A program made the position numbers and the translations under genes. This document shows positions 24,754 to 36,390 of a stretch of 64,000 nucleotides of DNA, piece by piece (within the stretch, counting starts at the first letter, position 1; each line of letters begins with the position of its first letter). The stretch spans positions 13,189,856-13,253,855 of the forward strand of contig NC_135246.1 of assembly GCF_947623445.1 (NCBI RefSeq), written 5' to 3'. Below the pieces are notes generated by a model, which saw nothing but the letters and a program-made list of their open reading frames with translations, had not been told where the DNA came from and made no database searches. The stretch is from Clavelina lepadiformis (Eukaryota > Chordata > Ascidiacea > Aplousobranchia > Clavelinidae).

Positions 24754-26671
24754 CAAAGGTAACGGAAGATTGTCAAGCACACAATTGCTTATGACATATG
24801 CAAACATATCAAAAGCATAACGACAACTACCGATTTACATTGCCGAAGAAATTTTTTGTCAAGAGCTCAACTGTTTTTTAATTTTCTCTGTTAATGGTAA
24901 CATTTAAATTTGTTCCCAACAGAATAGTTGAAAACTAAAAAAATATGTTATGCAATTGATTAGGTTTTCAAATTTGATAGCTTATTGCAAATCAACGTGC
25001 ATTGATTTTATTGTGTCTGATTTTATTTCTTTTTCTTCAATTACTTGTAATTGACGATTAGCGCTAAATTCGTCATTAATCTCTGTGATAATAATCGCTG
25101 TAATAATTTCACAAATCTAAGATGTATAATTAATTTTATGTAATATTCTATTATAGTGTGGAGTTTCGTGTTTATTTTTAGTTATTCAAAGCTAATGATC
25201 TGATTTCACTGCCAGGTACCAACATTCCATTACGTTTTACGAATTATGTGGCCTATACTGTGTAATGTACGTCATAGCATAGACTCACCATAGAGCAATG
25301 TGGATCGTGGTTTAACTGCAAGCCGCAAGTGTTTTGCATACACGCAACACATGTTGCTATCTGTCCTTGCGTATAGGCCTATTGCGCGTTTATAATAAAA
25401 AAGAGAACGTTAGATTTATCTATTATGAAATTTGCTTTACATAGGCTACTGCTAGACTAAACGCAGATAAAACAGTTTGCAAGTAAGATAACACTTAGCG
25501 ATGAGATTATGGCAGCTCAGAGAAATTCATTGTTTGTTCACATTGGAAGCTGGAGAGCATTATGAGTTTGACAATTGTGGCATCGATAACCATAATCCAC
25601 CATTTCAAAGAACTTCAGAAATGTAGAAGGCTATTTTTTTTATTTTGTTCATTAAAACTCGTTCCGAATTAAATTTTAAAGTCATTAGGCCGCTGGATTA
25701 CAGTAGAATAACCGGTTTTAAAAGTTTTGCGTGTTCCACGTTACCCATTGAAAAAATGTTTGTAGTCCGCAAATCATATACATAAACTAGAAGTCCAGAA
25801 ACTCAATAATGAATAACTTGTACCTCTATAAGACGCTCTAGCAAATCTCCTACCAAGTCATTAGTCAGTCAGTCATCCTTACTGGCTTTTTAATTTTTTA
25901 CATTCATGCGTTGGTCGCTGCATGGGCTATATTTCTAACTAACTAACTTTCTAATACCAACCGCCCGAAGCACGCTACATATACGAATTGTATTTGGTAG
26001 CATATTATACGTGTGCAGTGTGCACGCCATGATAATACACATCGTTTGGTTAAGCAATATGATGTTATAAAGACGATTAACATTACATTGATCAAGTAGT
26101 GGCTCATTAAATAAACTTATGAAAATAAAATCCGATACCTCTATCCAATTCTGTTAAGTTACAACAAAAGACATAGAAATTTTGATCAAATATCTAATGG
26201 GTCTATAGCGTGTGTCTGAAAAACAAATTCCATAAATGACAATATCTCGTAAGATACAATCAGGAAACTGACGAACGCTACATTTACGCAATGCTTATCC
26301 AGTTGGGAGAAAGATATTAATGTAATTGTCATCTTACGCTGGACTTCATATAATCAAGAAGTATGTTTTACGGAAAAGGTGGCGGGTCCCAATTTAATGC
26401 GAAATTTTTTTTGTTTGGCCAATGTGATCGTTTGCACCGAAAAAAGATCATATCAAAACATTGTTGTTGAAGACAGCAACGCCAGATAAAAGGACATAGA
26501 CCTTGTCATAAAATATGACCAGGCAGGCAATGCATGTGCTGCCTCCAACTGCAGTACTGCGGTAGCTACAACAACGGAAAAAGAGATCGACCTTGGTCTT
26601 TATCATAAACCCAGAGTGTTTGGGCAAGGTAAAAAATATGGCCGAATGCAAAACATGTGAACCGTATATAA
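24754..26671. other. Intergenic region
   Basis: 3' flank of the TMEM150-like gene; I see no exon, RNA gene or repeat that can be supported. AATAAA-like sites are frequent because the DNA is AT-rich. Confidence 0.5.
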
Positions 26672-27182
26672 CAGGGGTGGCCAAACTGCGGCTCTCGAGC
26701 CGCATGCGGCTCCTTGAGCCTTTAATTGCGGCTCTTTAATGAATTTGGATTGTTGAATTAGACATGCATTTTCCCGGTCTAGACGAGTTGTTTGATCAGA
26801 TTATGAAACAATGCGTTCTATCACACGTAGTAACGATGGACTCATTGTTAGTAATAATCAAATTACACTCCAAAAAGGACATTATTGTACAGAAGTGTGC
26901 TAACTTGTACACTGTAGTTAAGTAAACTGTCAGTTTGAAGCTGTACCTCAGGGCTGACCTAGTTTTAAGTCTTGGTTACGGTTATACTAATAATTGCAAA
27001 AAGACTTGGTGAAACCCAGGTGGAGACTCATAGTATCACCACGCAGCACGAATGTTAATCAATAGCTACACTTCGTTGTGAGTGAATAAATTCGTATTTT
27101 TTATTGTGTTTGTGTTGCGGCTCTTTTAAAGCTCGAATTTGTAATATGCGGCTCGAGCATGAAGCAGGTCTGGCCACCCCTG
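26672..27182. mobile_element. Non-autonomous hAT element, copy 1 (511 bp)
   Basis: Terminal inverted repeats read CAGGGGTGGCCAAACTGCGG on the left and CAGGGGTGGCCAGACCTGC inward from the right. The element is flanked by a perfect 8-bp target duplication, GTATATAA, at 26664-26671 and 27183-27190. Subterminal GCGGCTC-rich motifs also mirror each other. No transposase frame is present, so it was moved in trans by a hAT transposase. The intact duplication suggests a fairly recent insertion. Confidence 0.92.
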
Positions 27183-27236
27183 GTATATAATAAGAATGTT
27201 TCGGCCGTATATAATCGCAACCAGGTGATAATTGTA

Positions 27237-27304
27237 TTGTTAATCTTAACAGCAACCCAACAATTTGTTTACAAATTTGTTTGTTAATCTTGACAGCAAC
27301 CCAA
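27237..27304. repeat. Short direct duplication
   Basis: TTGTTAATCTTAACAGCAACCCAA and a one-base variant occur 43 bases apart, just beyond hAT copy 1. A local duplication is the simplest reading. Confidence 0.5.
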
Positions 27305-27719
27305 TCACATTAACAGATCACTTTAAAAATATTGGTAAAAGTTTTTCTAAGTTTTTTTTTTCTAAAAGTTTTTCTATTTTCTAGTCACAAAATTGATGAA
27401 AGTGTCGACAAATCATAAAGACAAGCGGCGGACGATGATGATTTAAAATATTTTGGGTGGTAGCTGCCCCCGTGTGGCCACCACTGTCTGGTGCTGATCT
27501 TGGTCAAATATTTTGATCGGGACTAGAAATTTCTGCTTTTTTTCATATTCATACTTAGCAGTTTTGCTGAACATTAGATCGTAAAAGTTAATTATGGTTT
27601 GATTGGTTTCTTTAATGTTTATTCTTGTAGGAGTTTGATTGGTTTGGCGGTCTGCATATGTTGCCATTTTCATTGGCTTTCTAGCACCTTTACTTTATCA
27701 CCGTGATGTTTGTTTATTG

Positions 27720-28207
27720 CAGAGGTGACGAACCTGCGGCCCGCCAAACAATTTTGTGCGGCCCGCCAAACAATTTTGTGCGGCCCACCAAACGATTTGA
27801 CAAACGCCCATACATGCAAGGCATATAGGACTTATAGGAAATTTAGGGTTGCCATACCGTCCGGAAAATTCCGGACATGTCCGGAATTTAGGGTTAAATT
27901 TTGCGTCCGGGAGACCAGCAGTCTTGAACGAAGCGTCCGGTGAGACCAGCAGTCTTGAACTTTCTTTCACCTGTTTCTAATCTTTGCGCAATGAGATATC
28001 AAAAGCTGATAGCACAATTGAGTGGCAGCAGTATGTCTTCAATAGATTGCCGCACTAAAATAAAGGGAGCAGCTAAAAATCTGCCAAATGAAGCGGTTGT
28101 GCTTGAATGCTAATTATTATGCAAAATGTTAAAAAAATTGTGCGGCCCGCTTGCTCAGCCGTAACTGACAAAGTGGCCCGCGTCATCGAATAGGTTCGTC
28201 ACCCCTG
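27720..28207. mobile_element. Non-autonomous hAT element, copy 2 (488 bp, different family)
   Basis: Ends are CAGAGGTGACGAACCTGC on the left and CAGGGGTGACGAACCTAT read inward from the right, flanked by a perfect 8-bp duplication GTTTATTG at 27712-27719 and 28208-28215. The left subterminal region is a tandem array of 22-bp units (GCGGCCCGCCAAACAATTTT plus GT) at 27736-27757 and 27758-27779 with a partial third. Inside, 27847-27960 resembles the end of hAT copy 3, followed by a duplicated segment (27903-27929 and 27933-27960). No transposase is encoded. Confidence 0.92.
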
Positions 28208-29246
28208 GTTTATTGTATACCGGTAATACTATGCCTTTACTTCCATTGGCTTCTTTGGTTCAAATCATTCTTACTTTTAGTAATTCCATGCTCCCATGAA
28301 ATGACTTTCAATGTTGATTGCTTTTTTATAGCTTACCTCCTACCTTTGGTACTTTTGTAATACCAAGACTTCAGTTCAGTTATAAATGTTCGTGAAGCGT
28401 CAAGATATTTTTGCACCTGCGTAACCATTCATTTGCAGTTTTCCTGCTATTTGTTTTGTGACTGTTGAAATGCACACAGCAAGCAAAAGTTATTGATGAT
28501 GAACCTTAGTTTGCTGGCATTGTAAACTTTATTCGAGGCGTTGCGAACTACTACCGGGTCAGTGCACATGAAACAGCTTTAGTAAAAACACTTTTGGAAG
28601 CCAGAATTTATTTCGTCATAACTGTGGTGTGGTAGTTAATCGTGGAAGTAGCGATTAGATTAGAATCTAGCATTTAACAATGGCCTATTATGCAACATTT
28701 GCAACGTATACCAATTATAATTTATGTACCGTCACGAATCCATTTTCTTTACTTTTCAGGAACAGTATTACTGCTAACACTGGCTTCTGAGGACCATTCT
28801 AAAGCTGCAGGACTCAAGTGCATGAGCATGAAACAGCAAGCATTCAAATCTACGGAAAATCATGAGTTGGTTATTCAACATCATTTTACTTTTTAAAGCT
28901 GTTAAATAACAAGAACCCATAAGTTATCCCATGACTGTTAACTGTATTCAACTGCGAAGCAAAAGTATAGCAGCAGATCTTGAAGAAAACATGTAGGCAG
29001 TGATGCTGAAATGACATATTTTGAAATGGATATCTACTCTAAACGAAAACTGTATCACTTTCAGTATGCTCAGTGTTAAAGATGCATAATACAAACATAC
29101 CTTGCAGACGGTTTTAGTTTGTAGATACAGTAATAATAAATGTATAAAAATTAATGGCAATAAAATGACGAGCAACGTTATTGATATCAACCTGTACCTT
29201 ATAAAAAGTGCCTTTGGCTTAACTAAAAAAAGACTATAAATCGATA
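28208..29246. other. Spacer with one candidate terminal exon
   Basis: A good acceptor (ttacttttcag) ends at 28759 and is followed by an open frame to a TAA near 28896 (GTVLLLTLASEDHSKAAG and onward). This could be a last exon on the + strand or chance. Nothing else is recognised. Confidence 0.3.
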
Positions 29247-29825
29247 TCAGTCAGCTTTATTGACTTTATAAGCATGTAAACTTGAAGTTAACAATGGTCT
29301 TTTCAGTTTAATTCTTCCGATTCGATTTTGTTGATTTTTATGCTGTTGATTATTACAAAGATTGGAAGTTGATGTTTTTGAGGGTGACTGAGTTATTGTT
29401 GATGTAGAAACCGCTGATGAATGGGATTGAACAGATCCCATAAGTTTAACATTCTTGTTTGGCACAGTTGAACTTTCATGTTGGTTGCTACGAACAATCA
29501 TGGCTTGTTTAGCCACTTTCGATCTTGAAAATAGACGATCCATCTCTGGAGTTGCGTTAATTTTAGAATTGACAGCGGATGCACCAGATTTCTCGGAGTT
29601 CCTTTGACAAGGTTTCTGAGCTGAGCAATGGTCCAACGTTTTGAAAGTCTTAGTTTCAGCAAATTGTCTTTTTCTTTCAGACTGATGACACTTGAGCATC
29701 CATTTGCCCCTCCTGTTGCTACGCGGGGCTCTTCTTGGCAAGGATGCAATGTTTTTGTAAAAACAGAGGACAATTTTATCAGGTTTGTTCTGGATGTTTG
29801 CAATGACTTCATCATCAATACCATG
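29247..29825 (-). CDS. Terminal exon of an unidentified basic nuclear-type protein
   Basis: After an acceptor (aaatgctttag) on the minus strand, 192 codons stay open to a stop at 29247. The exon begins HGIDDEVIANIQNKPDKIVL, then turns strongly basic (PRRAPRSNRRGKW) and Ser/Thr/Asn/Gln-rich, ending KVNKAD. The composition suggests a disordered nuclear or nucleic-acid-binding tail. The upstream exon was not identified with certainty; the in-phase pair at 31309-31853 is on the same strand, but its outgoing phase (1) does not match this exon's phase 0, so at least one exon is missing if they belong together. No domain is recognised. Confidence 0.5.
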   Translation of the reverse strand, partial: HGIDDEVIANIQNKPDKIVLCFYKNIASLPRRAPRSNRRGKWMLKCHQSERKRQFAETKTFKTLDHCSAQKPCQRNSEKSGASAVNSKINATPEMDRLFSRSKVAKQAMIVRSNQHESSTVPNKNVKLMGSVQSHSSAVSTSTITQSPSKTSTSNLCNNQQHKNQQNRIGRIKLKRPLLTSSLHAYKVNKAD

Positions 29826-30059
29826 CTAAAGCATTTTGAAAAAGGATCTATAGTAACTAGATAATTAAAGCATTCAATGTTTGATTTTGATTCCCTTTGG
29901 TCAAAATCAAGCTTGAATAGCTTATATACAAGTTAAATTAGAAATTCAAAAACAATACTCACAAGTCACGACACCCATGTTCAGGGTCAATGGGCAAAAA
30001 TGAACATCATCATTAACATGTTTTTTTTTACTGTGTTACTACTTTTATGTTTTCTATAG

Positions 30060-30218
30060 ACTTCACAAACAAAATTCTTAGATTAAGGTTACTTTCACAA
30101 TTTCACAAACCTCTCTTAAATCAGCAAGATGTAAGTGAGCTGGATAACATTCAGGAAAAACATATCGGAGCAGTGATTCCATTTCTTCCATCTTTCTTTA
30201 AGCAAACTCACTCTACAG
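30060..30218 (+). CDS. Candidate internal exon (+), unidentified gene
   Basis: A pyrimidine-rich acceptor (tatgttttctatag) and a donor (ctacag|gtatag) enclose 159 bases without a stop, phase 1 on both sides. It encodes FTNKILRLRLLSQFHKPLLN and continues to SFFKQTHST. The complementary strand is less open. It lies opposite the minus-strand exons on either side, so it is either a nested gene or a false exon. No family is recognised. Confidence 0.3.
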
Positions 30219-30489
30219 GTATAGACTAGTTAGATTAAGGTAGTCTTTTTAGGACAGTGCAGAAAATTGGAGATTAGAATACAAGTGCACAACCACAGGA
30301 TGCCTTTGTATACTAGACCCCAGCTACTCAAAATGTGACGTCATCTGGTTGTCTACTTGTGTATTACACCCAAAATATTTCCAAGTTTGTTTAGTAATTA
30401 TTTTACTAATTGACTTATTTAATCGGTATGCACATAAAAAAGTCTGGCGTGTGTGTTGATAAATCGCGGTGCCACAGTTTCCACTATGG

Positions 30490-31167
30490 TAGGGTTGCCA
30501 TACGTCAGGATTTTCTCAGACATGTCCGGGATTTTAGCCTTCAAATCTGCGCCAGGTATAAATGTTAAAAAGTGTTTAAATGTCTGGGTTTTTGAATAAT
30601 GCAGTTTATGAAATTTAACTGACAATATACTCACAACAAGAATTTGTTTAGTGCCAAAGATTAAACTTTGTTATTGTTTTACTGTACTGTTAAAAATGGC
30701 TAAGCAAAAATGTAAATTTACTGATGAGATGCAGGCAAGCTCTGAAGAGACCCTTTTAACCTATAAGGGTATCTTAACTTAATTAACCTGTTGAATTATT
30801 TATCTGACTCTATTGTTGCGTGCGGTTAGAATACTCTAACCTTTTGCCGGCCGAAAGGTTTTGATATTACAGCAAAAATAGCTTACAAGAAAAGGATTTT
30901 ATTATAAGTGCTGTACACTTTCTCAATATCACAAATAACCAACAACATAAGTAATATTACTGCTTATAAGATGTCTATTGTCTATTTAACAGAAAGTTGC
31001 TGGACAAAGTAAATGTGGCAATTCTGTGCTTTTTCCCCTTGTGACATTGCTGCTGTCTTGCGGATGTAAGAACATATTGCAAAATGTTGTGTAGCACCTG
31101 CTTGGTGTCGCAAAAGTTGGTCATTGAGACTGTTAGGAATTTGGCCTTTTCTGATATGGTAACCCTA
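30490..31167. mobile_element. Non-autonomous hAT element, copy 3 (678 bp)
   Basis: The left end TAGGGTTGCCATACGTCAGG and the inverse of the right end TAGGGTTACCATATCAGAAA form imperfect terminal repeats. Flanks are CACTATGG (30482-30489) and AACTATGG (31168-31175), an 8-bp duplication with one change. Near 30696 a short frame starts MAKQKCKFTDEMQ, a relic of the N-terminus of a hAT transposase, then runs into stops. The element is therefore an internally deleted derivative of an autonomous hAT transposon. Confidence 0.85.
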
Positions 31168-31308
31168 AACTATGGACTCTCATCACAATTCATACAATAA
31201 CATTACTGGTACAGTAATAGGTCTGCTAACCTATCACTGTATTATGCTCCTAGACTAGTGATATCAGTATACTGATAAAGTCATACAAATCGGATCTACA
31301 GCCGATAC

Positions 31309-31853
31309 CTGCAACTGCAAGGATCTCTACTATCTTGTACTTTTGTGCTCCAAGTGGAAAGCTTGCTGAATGAGATGGAGTTATATAGCAAACTAAAAAA
31401 TTATTAGGTAATAATTCTGCAATACTCGATCCTGATAATGATATATGAGTGCAAAAGTAAAAGAGACAATCTTGAACTAGAACTAACAACTACATGTTGG
31501 AACCTCACATTTCAAATGGTAATAATGATTTTTAAAACTTAATTTGATACCGTCGCAATTGGTTCTTTTTCTTAACATACAGCAGTGCAAAAGTAAAATA
31601 TTTTCTACTAGTGATTGATTCTACACTAGTCACCCTTCAGTACTGAGTATTGGGGACAGTAATCGCCATCATGCAGCCAATTACCCAGCTTACCCAAGAG
31701 AAAAATGCAGCATGATATGCAGGATGATGGAAGCTCTAAGTCTAAAAGGATATAAACAGCTGATACCATCGACAACATATATAATGCCTTTTCGACATAA
31801 TACCTACGCTTTACGATCGTTGTTTGGGTCTCCAGTAACCGGGATAATGCCAA
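31309..31853 (-). CDS. Two joined candidate exons of an unidentified minus-strand gene
   Basis: Exon 31694-31853 ends at a GTAAGC donor in phase 1, and exon 31309-31431 opens after tatcattatcag in phase 1 and ends at a GTATCG donor, again phase 1. The intron is 262 bases. The joined peptide is hydrophobic and Cys-containing (VEKALYMLSMVSAVYILLDL), continuing IAELLPNNFLVCYITPSHSA and YKIVEILAVAG. This could be a membrane segment followed by a small folded part. The 5' limit is uncertain because no ATG is seen in frame. No homolog is recognised. Confidence 0.35.
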
Positions 31854-32177
31854 GTTTGTGTTTGACGCTATGCTATTATTTTCATCTCGTTAAAGGCCTT
31901 GTTCGGTGTTCTAAATTTATTCTTGTTGCGTAATTTTTCCAAATAGTCGAACATGCAATGTGGTATGCAATGTTTCGTTTTCTCACAAAGACCTCGGCCG
32001 TAGCTACATTGCGGCTGCAGATTGACGATGATGCTCCTTGTGCATTCTCCGGACGAAGAGCCTTCTATCGTGAAAACCGACTTGGACGACGGTTAACAGA
32101 GTTTTCTTGACAGTAAGAACTTAGAGCGAGGGGGACTCAAGCCTGATAGACGATAGCACGAAAAACTCATCTTGACT

Positions 32178-32330
32178 CTGAAGAACGACTTTTGACTTAT
32201 GAGGGTATTTTAACTTAATTTACCTGTTGAATTATCTGACTCTATTGTTGTTTGCGATAAGAATACTCCAACCTTTTTTTGGTTGAACACGAACATAAGT
32301 ATAACTACTGCTTATAAGATGTCTATTGAG
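32178..32330. repeat. Second, partial copy of the interior of hAT copy 3
   Basis: The segment matches 30740-30990 closely (shared ACTTAATTTACCTGTTGAATT-type and TGCTTATAAGATGTCTATTG tracts), with a gap of about 90 bases in the middle and no terminal repeats. It is a decayed or rearranged fragment of the same family. Confidence 0.6.
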
Positions 32331-33215
32331 TTGCAATCACCTTGACTAGCTTAGACAACTCATCTATTGATTTCGATGATTCACACGTCTAGCTCTGCTC
32401 GCTAATATAACGTGAAAACGATAACCTGACACCTTGACGCCTGAAGAGCGTGTTCGCCCCAGCATCACTGGCTGCTAAAATGCTGATCTAAAGAGGAGCA
32501 ATGCTAGAAAAGTAGCAAAAGTAAGCTACAACCGTAGCCTACTTTACTGGACTACTCTAGACCGCGTGTTTTTTAAACGAGGATCATTTTAAATATAGCG
32601 CAAGCACGAAAAACGCGCATACGAAATCTACAAAGAGATTAATTACAAAGAAATCTTACAAAACAGCTGATGTTGTACGCCACAAAATAATTATCCCGAC
32701 TTAAATGGTGGCCGTAATCTAAATATAACCTGGCAGAGACGTGTACGATAGTTAATTGGTCACATTTTTAATAAATATGTCTTTAAAACATAGTTCTACG
32801 TTTAAAAAAGAACAACATAGGACGCCTGCGCAATATGTTATCAACACAAACGATTACAAGACCTGAGCACATGAAATAAAAAAAAATTCAAACGCTTAAG
32901 AACATTGTTGTGGTTGCGATATAAAGAATGCCCAATTGAATTATTATATAGACAACTATATTAATCATAAGTTGTAAAGCAGCAATACAAAAAGATATGG
33001 CACAAATGTATAAATATAGAGAGGTTATATATATGTATAGGCTATATGTAGGCGGTTATATGTAACCTAATGCTCAGTAGTGCTTGGATTAAGTTGTGCT
33101 ATACTTACATAAAAAAATAACTTCATGCTCTATTATAGCAACAACACCTTCAAATCAATTGAACAACTATAATTTAGTAAGTGCATGGGTAGGTGTGCCT
33201 GAGTTAACAGATTAA
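32331..33215. other. Spacer 3' of the metalloproteinase gene
   Basis: Probably contains the 3' untranslated region of the minus-strand metalloproteinase next to 33216. I see no other gene. Confidence 0.4.
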
Positions 33216-36200
33216 TCAAGCGATAATAGAATTCAAGACTGCCATCGTCATTGTTGTAATGACAAAGAAAGAAGATTTTGTAAGGGTTATTTGCGAACCA
33301 CTGCCGTGACCACCGTCGTTGTTGTCGTTTGTACTTTGAATTGAAGCCTGATTGTCATCGGTCTGTTCATTGCCATCATTTCGAATGAGAGTGTTGTCTT
33401 TGCACCCCAACCACCATTCGTCAGCGCGACGTGGGTAGGGATAACGGTTGGATTCGGCGACTTGGATGCGTTCATCGTCAAACCTGCACGTTTTTTTCAA
33501 GTTAAGTCATCAGAGGTTATACGAAATTTTCGAATACCATGCACCAACCGACCAATGCAGCAGTAGCCTATATCAATATATGCAGTATACATACAGTCTT
33601 AATCTTACATTACTGTATAAGGTGTTATAAACTACAAACCTGTAGTATAAGCCGTCTCGGAAAAAGTATGTTTTCCCATTCCACTGAAGAGATGCATCTA
33701 TGTTTTCGGGAAGGCCGCGCCATACAGATAACGATTTTGGGTAACCTGGATCAGTAGCTCGTCTTTGAGGGTTATAGCGCCAGTATTTGGCACCTACAAA
33801 TTGATCGGTTGAAGTCCTTGACGTTCCAATATCAAACGATTTTATGAGTTGTGTACTTCTTTTAAACAGCTCAAGATATAAGTCGTAAGAATTGCAAGTG
33901 AGTAGATTCAACCCACCTTTTGTAAAGTAGATTTTGCCGTTTCCACTCCATTGAAAAACAGCGTCAATACTTGAAGGGATTCCAAAATAAACGCTTGATA
34001 TTGGTAGCGGGTAACCACGTACCCGCCGATCTCCCACAAACCGGTAAACTCGACTTCCCTTTACAATAAAAGAAACTATTATAATGTAATATGTACAATG
34101 TTACATTCAACATCATATGCCTTCACGTAATTATTAATAACATAATATTAATTATCAGTAATTGTATTTATGTGGCTGCACGTTTTCTCAAATACTGAAA
34201 TAATACCTGAAATATGTCTGTATAACCGTTATACGATAAAGCTGCATCGATTTTTCCCCGAATGTTCCACACACTTGCTGTTTTCTGTGGGTAGCCTTTG
34301 TCGGCTCCTTGATCATTCAATCTCCAGAACTCCTGACCCAAGAACGCGTAAGTACTTCCGTTAGTCAGGCGAGTAATGGCATCAAATCTGTAACAAAAAC
34401 GAAAAATTTAAAAGCTGTATAATATGACGACGTTATAACAACATGTAGTATACAGCAGAGAACGCAGACCTTCCATTGCAAGCACCAACTGGTGGTACCA
34501 GGGTGGTAGTAGTAGGTCTTCGAGTGGTTGTACGAGGCTTCCTGGTTGTTGTGGTAAGTCGAGTGGAAGGAGGCATTCCTGATGGTTTTACATATGGCTC
34601 ACCGTACAGATGTTGAATTGCTGTGTATGGAAAGGTTTATACTGTACAAGTAGTTGTTGTTTCAGTTATGATTAAATCGTCAGCATTTGTTGGTAGTCCT
34701 ATTCTTTCCGGTTACGGTTCATTTGTTGTCGTAACGTCAACTTACCTCGAATGTCGTCGAAATGAAGACCTTTGGATTGTGGGTTATAGAAAGGAGCCAT
34801 TAACGCTTGTTGTACGTCGCTGTGCGAAAGTCCGAGGCTGTGACCGAACTCGTGCGCAGCCACGATGCGAAGCTTAGCTGCAAAAAAACATCCCCATTAA
34901 ACCGAATAATTCACTTTTGATATATACGCTTCGAGTTAAAGCAGTGCGTATCAAATTTACCTCCACTCCTGAAAGACGAGGTAAAAAGTGTCCACTGTTC
35001 GGATTCATCAAAGTGAGCGTCTCCGCCATATGTAGGGAAGTAAGCATGAGCAAGTGTTTGTCCTTCTCCGTCAAAAGGATCCCCATCTCCGTGGGCACCG
35101 CTAGCAAATTTGATGTCAATGTCAGCCTTAGTACTGCCACTAACTTCTTGAAAGGTCAAGCCAGATTCATCAGCCCACCACTACCACAAAAATCACGTCG
35201 TCACTTTTCTTTCAATTTAACATTATGACAAAAGTAACACCATTTGGAGAAGGTTGACACTAGGGGTATTTTGCAAACCGGTATATAGGTATTTGCACAA
35301 ATAAATAAGCTATTTACAAAAGATACCTTGAAAGCTTCTGCAATTTCTTTGGTCACATGGCTTCGTTTCAAGTCTGGAGTAAAATTCAAAATTTTATAGG
35401 TTAAATGTTTCTTTGGCCATCTGCTGCCTTGTATAGCATATCTTCTTTTTCGTTTGGCGTTATCCGTGCCTACGCAAAAAAATTGTGTTCATAGTGATAA
35501 AGTTAGTTACTTAAAACGAAAATAGTCAGTTTTTTCATGTAAATATTGTTTTTATAAATCTGTACTGTTAAATATATTAAGGTTTACCGGATATATCAGA
35601 ATTGCCACATCGCTTGGCCGACATTTTTTCTGTTGTAAGCTGATCCAATTCTCCAGTCATTGGAATACCGGCAAATCTCTGAAACGATTTGATCGCCTTG
35701 GTCAAGGATTCCAAAGTTTGGAGATTTCCACTCATCGGATCAGGTAGTTGTAAGTGACCATATTGCCTCAAGTAAGACTGTAATGAACGATGAAAAGCGT
35801 TAAAAACATGTATGTTGATAATAAGGCAAAACAGTTGTGGTTTTAATAAAATTAATTTTTATCACCGTATTAGTGATGACAATGATGACAATTCAAAAAA
35901 ATCATAAAGTTTTCTAAACCGTGCTGTGGTCAATTTTTTCAACAAATTAATTGTATGTAGGTTTATGTTCAGGCAAAGTAACAGCCTTGAAAACAAAAAC
36001 TTTTGCGACATCCGCATACTGATTGATAAGGTTTTCAAATATCATTGAAAGAACAGTTAAAAGTAGGTTAATTGCTCAGTGGGGCATCATTACGGCTTAG
36101 ACTGGTATCTTTAAACTAATGTATAGACTATAGAGTATAATATGGACTAACAAGATTCCATGCGGTTTTACATTCAAAAGCTAATATACTTACCATGGCA

Positions 36201-36286
36201 AACGTCTGTGATACTGCTGCGCTTTCTGCGCCTTGAAGGCACAAGATTATACAAAGGGAAGCAAAAGCAAAATGAAATATTTTCAT
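33216..36286 (-). CDS. Furin-activated matrix metalloproteinase, probably GPI-anchored (10 exons, 557 aa)
   Basis: Secreted/cell-surface zinc endopeptidase of extracellular matrix. Exons in transcript order: 36194-36286, 35588-35777, 35327-35469, 34961-35180, 34746-34877, 34470-34620, 34207-34387, 33917-34058, 33640-33793, 33216-33483; phases all match. Residues 1-23 are a signal peptide. The propeptide carries a variant cysteine switch KRCGNSD (C88; usual form PRCGxPD), then the proprotein convertase site AKRKRR-YAI (cut after R104). The catalytic zinc site is [11 protein letters not shown] (H224, H228, H234) with Met-turn ALM (M242). A Thr/Arg-rich hinge ([18 protein letters not shown]) leads to four hemopexin repeats bounded by the usual cysteines (about C307 and C495). 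After a Gly/Asn/Ser spacer the chain ends in a hydrophobic segment with no cytoplasmic tail (about 534-557), as in GPI-linked MMP17/MMP25 rather than transmembrane MT-MMPs. Exact orthology is not established. Confidence 0.95.
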
Positions 36287-36390
36287 GTTTTTGTCAATTG
36301 CGCTGGCAGGGTATGGCAAATTGCGTTTGCAGAAATTCATAAAATAAATATTACAAAAGTAACACCTTTTTGTCACGTTTTTATTCTGTA

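Noticed and set aside
29628..29864. 78-codon forward frame
   Set aside because: Antisense shadow of the better supported minus-strand exon 29247-29825.
34874..35140. Alternative minus-strand frame through the MMP catalytic exon
   Set aside because: The frame joined by splice phase carries the conserved MMP sequence; the other is its shifted shadow.
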